Shown here one piece after another: positions 56,677 to 64,000 of a stretch of DNA of 64,000 bases (position 1 is its first letter; the number at the start of each line of letters is the position of its first letter). The notes under the pieces are model-generated. The model did no database searches. It was not told where the DNA came from and was given only the letters and a program-made list of their open reading frames with translations. Origin of the DNA: Rosa chinensis. Its lineage: Eukaryota > Streptophyta > Magnoliopsida > Rosales > Rosaceae. The translations under genes and the position numbers were made by a program. The stretch covers positions 13,143,001 to 13,207,000 of the forward strand of contig NC_037094.1 in the NCBI RefSeq assembly GCF_002994745.2, given 5' to 3'.

Positions 56677-57681
56677 GGTAGCTAGTGCGGTGTAATGAAG
56701 CTAGCTAGAGTTCACTAGTTCAGTGAAGAATTAATGGCAATCGATTCGTATTAAACGAACTTAATTTTTAAGACAGAGACGTCTAGCTACTAGTGCTTCT
56801 GTTTTTCCTATTATTTTCTTTTGATTTGGAAAGGTTGCCGTGGTTTTTAGGCTTTTAGCCCTTTCTTCTTATCCTGCCATTCATGTATTTGACGAGTGTG
56901 TGGTTGTAGTTTTCTTTTCGCTGGTGACATGACGCCACCACTGACCTCACATGCAGGTAAGCAAGCACCACCCAATGACCTAATCATGCATATGCAGGGA
57001 ATCCTAGTCGGCTGCTCTCAGCGACTTAACAGTTCACGACTTCAAAACTTTAATATTTCAGAACATAAAATTCTCACTCAGAAACTTATTCTTCTCGTAC
57101 TCCATTAAAAAAAAAAAAAAAACTTATTCTTCTCATACAAAGACATTAACAATCTGTATATCAAAACTTCAGCAAAATTCGATTTCGAATCAACAATTAG
57201 AATTATACAGAATATATTATAACGTAGACTCCTTACTCCCAATTGTGATTCTGTATTGTTAATGTCATTATTTTTATAAAATATCTGTTAGTAATTGTCT
57301 ATCTTCGTGCTTAATAGCATTATCTGTTAGGAAAGAAAAGATCGATTTATAAAGATTACAAGGATCGAATGGATCATTCCATAAAAAATAAAATAAGGTT
57401 CGAATGGATCAGACCGAAAAAAAAAAAAGACTACAGCGGATGGATAGTGTTTTGCTCAGCTGAAAGAGTCATCACAAGAGTGATTGTTAATAATTTTCTG
57501 TGAAGTGTGTGAAACTTTTTAGTCACTGAAAGGAAGAAAGTGATAAGAGGCACATGAAAACTGAAAAGTAATGAAAAAATGTGATTCTTTTTCTGAAATG
57601 TAGACCCATCACCCCCAACTAGGCGTCTATCTCATTCTCAACAAACTTCAACTTGTAGGCTTGTAGCTAATGGAGACATAG
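56677..57681. other. Upstream region of the fourth UGT72
   Basis: No gene. Blocks near 57240-57300 and 57530-57610 (TGTGATTCT...TTGTTAATGT; GAAATGTAGACCCATC) resemble 39120-39170 and 39330-39350 upstream of the UGT at 37501-38910, indicating a duplicated unit of gene plus 5' flank. An A-run micro-insertion is at 57082-57134. Confidence 0.55.
57082..57134 (+). repeat. Poly-A micro-insertion flanked by 14 bp direct repeats
   Basis: aacttattcttctc occurs at 57083-57096 and 57121-57134, flanking gtactccatt plus a run of A. This is a complete retroposition signature with almost no cargo. Confidence 0.65.
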
Positions 57682-58093
57682 CACTACAACAAAAAACCTC
57701 ATTTGCGAGAAACAAATTCCTCGCCAAAAACAGACATTTCGTCGCGGAAGTACTTCCGCGAGGAAATTCTTTTCGTCTTCAATTCGTCGGAGAATGCTCG
57801 TCAAGAAAAGGTTTAGCGACGAAAAAACAATGTCCTCGTCAAACCCTTTCCGTGATGAAATCTATTTGTCTCGCTGTTATTCTATAGCGACAATTTCTTT
57901 CCTCACTCAAACCCATACTTTTTTCTTGTTAAAAAAGTTCAACGATTAGAAAATAGTCGTTAAATATATTTTCCGACATACTAGATTTCATCGCGAAATT
58001 AATTATTTCCTCGCCAATGATAACTAAAATTAAAAAATGTAAATAAATAAAATATTTAAACTACTTTTTCCGCGACGAATTTTCGTCGTTATA

Positions 58094-58500
58094 AGCTTTG
58101 GGTGAGGAAGCTTTTTCTCGCTGTAAACGTTTTTTAGCGAGGATATTTTGTTTCATTGTACCATGTATTCTTTCAGCGAGAAAAAGTTTTCTCGTTAAAG
58201 ATACTTAACAACGAGGAATATGTTTTCCATCGACATTGGAACTACAGTTTTTGGGACGAAAATATTTTCGTCGTTATAAATAGCTTTGGGCGACCAAGTT
58301 TTTCGTCGCTATAAATTGTTTTTAGCGAGGAAATTTTGTTTCTTCGTAAAATGTATCTTTTCTATGAGAAAAGGTTTTCTCGATAAAGATACTCAACAAT
58401 GAGGAATGTGTTTTTCGTCGGTGTATGGACTACAGTTTTTGGGACAAAAATATTTTCGTCGTTATAAATAGCTCTCAGGTTTTTGGTCACTATACCTCAT
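58094..58500 (+). repeat. 188 bp tandem repeat, left subterminal region of the CACTA element
   Basis: The landmark TAGCTTTGGG/TAGCTCTCAGG after CGTCGTTATAA recurs at 58094, 58282 and 58470, exactly 188 bp apart. Units contain GCGAGGAwATTTTGTTTC and CTACAGTTTTTGGGACGAAA. Confidence 0.8.
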
Positions 58501-59409
58501 TGACATGCATATATTAGTGAAAATGTTGACAGACAGCTAACACATTGAACATCGAAAAGAAAATATAAATCTGCGAATAAAAAAAACAAATAGGCTTTCC
58601 AAGCCTTTTAATTTTGGTCTCCATTACACTTGAACATTTGTAATGAATAATCTTCAAAAGAACACCTAGCTAACAGAGATAGCACTAAAAGAAACCATAT
58701 GTGAAGAACCCTAACTATTTGAGAGATGCTACAGTGCTGCACTTCTGAATTTTTACCACCCAGCACCACTCTGCAAATGAAAAAGATAAAGAAATATGAT
58801 TTAATGTTAAGGAGAATGCAACAAAATATACTTTAAGCAACTTCATTATACAAAGAGGCAACTTAAACTTCTGAAAACAAGAAGTAAAAAACAAAAAGCA
58901 AAAAACACTAGCAACAGCTAGCGATGACAAAATAGTACCCAGCTCCAACAATTACAGCTCTCAAAAGTTCCATCCTTGTCTCATAGACTCTTAACAAATA
59001 CTTTATCTGTAAATTTGATAAATAAGGAGGTTCAGGGTTCAAATATAACTCACTTCATACACTATCCATATTTAGCAGATTTGAAGGTAGGCAACAGAGT
59101 TTCCACTGCTTAGGTATTGAAAAGGAGAAAAGAGACCTCCTGACATGTTAAAAAGGACACGATATGATGCTAAAGAAAGATAACAAAATAGTCAATATGA
59201 GAATAAGCATTGGACTTACCATATCTGAGGAAAATTGTCCTGCATTTCCCTTTGCACAATCTTTGTCATTCATGAAGAAGAATACCATAGCCCAATTATC
59301 ATTAGTCACTGAGAATTAACCCACCAAAATACCAAATCACCCAAACGACACCAAAATCAGAAATCCAAAAATGCAGGCACCAGATTAGAGAGTGAGAATA
59401 CGAACTGAC

Positions 59410-59538
59410 CTTGTGAAAGTTGAGACCCAACTTGAATCATGGAACTAAAATATGGTAGCACAGACCCAATTGAAACCCAGAATAACAGAGCAATTGGTGG
59501 TGCAGCCAGAGAAAAGCTTGAATCAACAACTCCTTGAC
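59410..59538 (-). pseudogene. Exon-like segment inside the CACTA element, probably captured
   Basis: On the minus strand a 129 nt segment starts after CCAG and ends before GTCAGT. It is open in one frame for 43 codons, including SSFSLAAPPIALLFWVSIGS and LPYFSSMIQVGSQLSQ. The hydrophobic stretch could be a membrane segment. A further piece near 59215-59262 (DCAKGNAGQFSSDM, then GTAAG) may be the next exon. Family not recognised. Confidence 0.45.
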
Positions 59539-60556
59539 CTGGACTCATAAGAAAACCAAAACAATCTTTGTTAATTTAACACTAGTATGTAACTACTGTT
59601 TTCTCTCAAACACTATGCAATTTTAACATGGATAATAATATTGGACAGAAACATGGGGGAGATAGAAAGCTTTTTTAGGCCTCTAAAACGTTGCCCTTTC
59701 ATAAAACGTATCCACAGTGCCACAACGTATTATTGAACAGAAATCTTCTAGCTGCAAACAATTTAGAACCATTCATTGCATAGCCCATCTGATGAACTAG
59801 AAAAGGATTTGGATTCTCCGGTCAAGATAACTGTTTGCAGTCTTACAATTAAGGTCACCACAATATACTCTCAAGTAATTGATGTGATCAGATTAATACA
59901 TTTTTCTGTAGCACACAACGATGAGATAGCCCAGTAACTAAAGGGGAACAACCTTGGACCATTCTATTTAATGCAACCACGGACGGTAACAATAAGAAAC
60001 TATACCTCTCACGCTTCTTGTCTTCTTCTCATTCATGGCAAGTCTGTATTAAGAGGCGAAGGCATACCTATCTGTGAACTATTGATCTTGAATAGTTGCC
60101 CTTCAATCTGTGAAACTATTGATCTTCAATTGGGGTGCATTTAATTGAAATAAAACCAAATATATAAACCACGACATCTCACATTTAGATTTAGCAAAAA
60201 ATAAAAAGACCTTGATTAATCAAGCTATACAAGAATGAGATTCAGGGAGGAAGACAGATGAATCTAATCCTACTTACAAATATGAGAGCTTCAAATATGG
60301 TAGATTCAGAGAGGGAGCCAGAGACGGAGCTTCAACAGGAGAATGCCGTCAGAGATGGAATAGTGTGAAAAAGATAGAACTCTATCTAAAGATTAGGTTT
60401 TTTATCTTCGTTTATTTTTCCTTTGGATCAGTTCCTTTTCTTTTCTCCCCGCCTTTGATCAATTAAAACCCAAATATCCCGCTTAAAGAAGTTCTTTTTA
60501 TTTTCTCTAATCCTCAATTATGCCGTTTATAAAAAAATAAAAAAAGACAGAATTAA

Positions 60557-60587
60557 GGTTTGGGGTTTGGGGTTTAGGGTTTAGGGT
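60557..60587 (+). repeat. Short telomere-like tract
   Basis: Two TTTGGGG-type and two TTTAGGG-type units in a row within the CACTA element. Confidence 0.75.
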
Positions 60588-61468
60588 ATAAAGTGTCTAT
60601 TCACAAACATATAGCTTAATGATTCAAATGTTTCTTTTTATAATTTATAACTAAATACTTAAATTAAACATAATTTGCATCGTCAAGTATGTATTGCATA
60701 ATATGTCCAATGTATAATCTCTTAAATTAGTGGTTACATCGTCAGAATTCTATTTTATAGTGAGTTCCATGTGTGGTCCCTAAAATTGCAAAAAGGAAGA
60801 CTTCCATAATTCCATTATTGAACAACAATTTATCCACATACATACAATATAGGTCATGTAATGAGTTATTGTCGTATTATTGTCTATGTGGAATGTAGTG
60901 ATTCTTATGTAGGAGAGAAACAAAGTAGAGTGAAGCTCATGCAATTGTAGAAAACTGGAGAGTGAAAATAAGTCATTCATATTAATGTTTGCAAACTAAC
61001 GTGCCAAATTAGTATCCTGAAGGACCATCGATGTTTATTAACTTGTTTAATAACTATGAAATCATTCCTACAGACACGCCTTATGATTTTAGAGAAGTTC
61101 ATGATATTGAATCATATTTTTAAAAGCAAAAATATGAATAATGCTCATATATGTGAATAATGAGTGTGAAATCAAATATATCATATAGCACGTTTCACAC
61201 TTAAAAAGGAAAAAAAAACTTATTACAACAAATACGAACACGTAGCACATGTGGTTCATTATTAAACTTACTTGCAGTATAATATTATTTAAATATTTAT
61301 TTATCGCAGGTCAATCTATTTCTTCATCTCAAATTTTCCTATTTATTATTAGCAGGGTCCTTGAGGTGGTTCGGGTAACGTAGTAGCAACAAGTCTCTGT
61401 TCCTGTAATTAGTCAAGTACTCATCTAAAATAAAAAAAAGGTCTTACTAATGCAACATAAAAATTTCA

Positions 61469-61557
61469 GGGGAGTTGGTTAAGCAATTGGGTATTGTTGT
61501 GGACCTGTGGCTATCTAGGGTTCGAGTCCCTTTTGTGAATTAACCAAGCCTTTTTTT
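61469..61557 (+). ncRNA. tRNA-derived (SINE-head-like) segment
   Basis: A-box-like TGGTTAAGCAATTGGG (61476-61491) and B-box GGGTTCGAGTCCC (61518-61530), followed by a T7 terminator at 61551-61557. The T arm folds (AGGG/CCCT), but no acceptor stem can be formed, so it is not a functional tRNA. It lies inside the CACTA element. Confidence 0.5.
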
Positions 61558-61788
61558 CGTTTTTTTTATTCATTTTTTTTGCATCCTTTTTCTTTAATTG
61601 AAACTTACATTTTCTATTTGAGTATTGTGTGCAAGGGAAGTTTAAAAAAAGATATGCCCACTCTTTTCGTTTTTAATACCACAAATTTTTCCCCTGCAAA
61701 ACCTAGAATGACTAAATAAATAGATCCTCGCTAAATGTATAAGGGGTGAGGAAATCATTCATCGCTTAAATGATACTGTTAGCGACGA

Positions 61789-61836
61789 CTGCTCAAATTC
61801 GTAGTCATTAAACTGCTCAAATTCGTAGTCATTAAA
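61789..61836 (+). repeat. 24 bp direct tandem duplication
   Basis: CTGCTCAAATTCGTAGTCAT plus TAAA occurs twice back to back (61789 and 61813). Confidence 0.9.
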
Positions 61837-62350
61837 TTTGGTGGGTCTTACTAAATTTTCCGCCAAAACTAATAACCATGAAATCATTATTTCCTCGTTA
61901 ATTGTTTCTTTTGACAAGGAAATGGTTTCTCGTAGAACATAGACTTTTTGCGAGAAAACTATAGTTTTGTCGCTGTTAAATTTGGCGGGTCTTACACAAT
62001 TTTCCGCCAAATTAATAACGACGAAATCATTATTTCCTCACTAATTGTTTCTTTTGACGAGGAAATGGTTCCTCGTAGAATATAGACTTTTTGCGAGGAA
62101 ACTATAGTTTTTTCGCCATTGAATTTAGCGGGTTTTATACAATTTTCCGCCAAACTAATAATGAGGAAAGCGTTATTTCCTTGCTAATTGCTGCATTTGA
62201 CTAGGAAATGATTCCTCGTAGAACACAAACTTTTAATGAGGAAAACTAGTTTTGTCGCCCTTGAATTTGGCGGGTCTTACACAGTTTTCTGCCAAAACAA
62301 TAACGACAAATCGTTATTTCCTCGCTGAATGCCGTTTTCACGATGAAACA
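61834..62350 (+). repeat. About 143 bp tandem repeat, right subterminal region of the CACTA element
   Basis: The landmark AATTTGGCGGGTCTTACACA recurs at about 61834, 61978, 62121 and 62263 (periods 144, 143, 142). Each unit holds TTTTCCGCCAAA, TTATTTCCTCGCTAATTG and CGAGGAAATGGTTCCTCGTA. The GCGAGGAAA core is shared with the left end. Confidence 0.85.
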
Positions 62351-62637
62351 ATTCGTCACCTAAGTCTCATATTTCCTCGCTAATAACATGACGTTTTGGG
62401 AGACCAACTTATGGTCACCTTTAGTGATGAACTGAAATATTCATCGTAGAAAGTGATATATAGTGAGGAAAATATATTCCTCGTAGAAAACTTAATAGCA
62501 TTTAGTGAGGAACTGAAATATTCCTCGTAAAATGTGTCATTTATTGAGGAAAATAAATTCCTCGCAAAAAACTTAGTCGCTAAAAAGACTTTCTGTTGTA
62601 GTGTAGTAAACGATCGGTCACTGTAATGGATTATTCG

Positions 62638-63605
62638 ATTTGGAACCTTGAGCACCAAAATAGATTGCATATGTTGATGTCTCACTTGGACTCCTAGTAA
62701 CCCAAAGAAATCTCACACCGCTGATTTCAATCCCTAATGCCAACTCATTCATCTGCTTACTTGAAAGAGTTCCACCACTACCAAATGAAACAAACAACAC
62801 TGACCCAACTGGCTGACCATCTAATCAGCTCAAGCAGTCATTTCCACTAAACACGTCCGTTGAACCGGTCTTAATCACAGGTCCGATAGGGTAAACCGGT
62901 GGAAGACCAAGACCTGGCCCTTGTTCCTTGAAAGCCTTGAGAGCACCCAGTTCCAAATCCGCAAAGCTATTCACCATGATCCCAGCAGCCGACTTGTACC
63001 TCTTGCCAATGCGGAGCAATGATTCATATCCCTCACTGGTCCTATCTTGAAAAACGTACGTCTCCAAAATCTCTCCCATAGAGTCGCACACAACCCGGAA
63101 GCCGGACCGGTTCAGGCAAATCCCTATAGTCACAAGTAGTGGCTTCGTCTAGCTTTGGCAACTCAAACCCATCGCCGTAGAAAGGAAGAAAATGTAGGGA
63201 AGCACATTGCATTCCTTAGCCACATCAAAGGCCTCTGTGCCAAAGATATCAACAACAATAGCCACTAGCCGAGTGGACTCGGTGAGCACCTTAACCGAGT
63301 CACGCAGAACCGGGAGTGAGCGAGTCAAGGTGAGAGCGATTTTGGTTTCCATGAAGATTGAAGGCATCGTGAGGGAGGTCGTCCAAGTTCAGGGGAGGGA
63401 GGAATGTGGAGCATATGGTTTCGGGCAAATCTTCCAGGACTTTCTTTTGCGGAGTCAGATTCGAACCGTGGTTAGGGATGCAGAAGGTGACGGTGAAGTT
63501 CTGGTGGACGACCAGTCGTTTGGCCAGCTCGACGAGGGGAATCACGTGGCCTAGTCCCGGAGTTGGGACAATGGCGATGTGGGGTGGGGGTTAAGACTCT
63601 TCCAT
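62638..63605 (-). pseudogene. UGT72 pseudogene, truncated and frameshifted
   Basis: Homologous to residues 1 to about 318 of the intact UGT72 copies. The ATG (63603-63605) is followed at codon 5 by TAA. A frameshift occurs near 63370 (after DLPHDA). About 13 residues are disturbed around 63170 (AMGL directly joined to FELPKLDE in another frame), and indels occur at 63050-63090. A TGA replaces the Trp codon of CLSWLD at 62825. Recognisable sequence ends at FGAQGS (about 62640), about 35 bp from the right end of the CACTA element. The PSPG box is absent, so it cannot bind UDP-sugar. Confidence 0.9.
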
Positions 63606-64000
63606 GGTAATGTAAGCAGATGAAAACTAAGATTCAAGTTTTCATGGTAATGTAAGCAGACTCTTCCATGGTAGTAATATGAATCTTAGTATATAACGAA
63701 CGAAAACTATGGAGGCTGAGAAGTGAGTTGTGATCAGTGGGTGATGCTATTTATTGGTGGCTTTCGTTTTGTGGTATGCATGTAGTAACTACATGTGGAC
63801 GTGGTTTTCTTCTCACTGTCGACACACCTCCACTATAAGCTTGCTCTAGTACTTGATTAGCCTCTCCTCCACACACTTGCCCCCGATGACCTTTTTAGAA
63901 ATGTAGCCAGTAGCCCCATATATTGATCGCTATAAAAGTCTTGGCGAAGAAGTATGAGCAAATATTGAAAACAGAGATTGAATACAGGACCTCTAGTTGG
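63606..64000. other. Former upstream region of the UGT72 pseudogene
   Basis: No gene. CATGGTAATGTAAGCAGA occurs twice (63603 and 63643 region), a small tandem duplication just upstream of the start codon. GAAATGTAGCC...AGCCCCAT near 63900 resembles the 5' flank of the UGT at 37501-38910. Confidence 0.5.

Larger units (their letters stand above)
57682..62603. mobile_element. CACTA transposon with long subterminal tandem repeats
   Basis: Termini CACTACAACAAAAAA (57682) and, from the right end inward, CACTACAACAGAAA (to 62603). The 3 bp target duplication tag is at 57679-57681 and 62604-62606. Length 4922 bp. Both subterminal regions are built of GCGAGGAA/TTCCTCGC and CGTCGTTATAA motifs. No transposase was found. 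The interior has exon-like minus-strand pieces and a tRNA-derived segment. Non-autonomous. Confidence 0.9.

Noticed and set aside
61469..61557. Functional tRNA gene
   Set aside because: A and B boxes are present but acceptor and anticodon arms do not form.

Overview
The window is nuclear DNA of a flowering plant. Genes have GT-AG introns, a nuclear-pore gene matches its Arabidopsis homologue exon by exon, plastid DNA sits inside an intron, and most of the sequence is LTR retrotransposons, CACTA transposons, a Helitron and LINE debris. The repeats and the UGT72 cluster suggest a rosid, probably Rosaceae (inference). All recognisable host genes lie on the minus strand.

Layout. 1-4105: two nested LTR-type sequences (Ty3/gypsy-like). 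4111-7246: two tandem anthocyanidin-reductase-like (SDR108E) genes. The left one is a pseudogene cut in exon 3 by the LTR element; the right one is intact (5 exons, 345 codons). 7917-11609: SEH1 nucleoporin gene, 8 exons, with a plastid ycf2/psbB insertion in intron 4. 12297-13733: first UGT72-type glucosyltransferase. 14603-26620: a Ty1/copia element with nearly identical LTRs, split in its reverse transcriptase by a 4.9 kb CACTA transposon that carries fragments of an ABCC transporter gene and of another plant gene. 27231-33739: an older minus-strand copia element. 34180-35622 and 37501-38910: two intact UGT72 genes with a 242 bp Helitron between them. 40812-49848: a second CACTA element containing a 5.8 kb copia element. 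51290-53640: probable gene-fragment-bearing repeat. 54054-55048: LINE-like retroposon with an 18 bp target duplication. 55237-56676: a fourth UGT72 with a 13 nt deletion that replaces its C-terminus. 57682-62603: a third CACTA element with long subterminal tandem repeats. 62638-63605: a fifth, broken UGT72 copy.

How it fits together. The core is a tandem UGT72B-like cluster (three intact genes, one C-terminally altered, one pseudogene, one 67 bp relic) that has been pushed apart by transposons. UGT72 enzymes glucosylate small phenolics. The neighbouring anthocyanidin-reductase-like gene belongs to the flavan-3-ol/DFR superfamily, so a shared phenolic pathway is conceivable but unproven. No complete, uninterrupted autonomous transposon was found.
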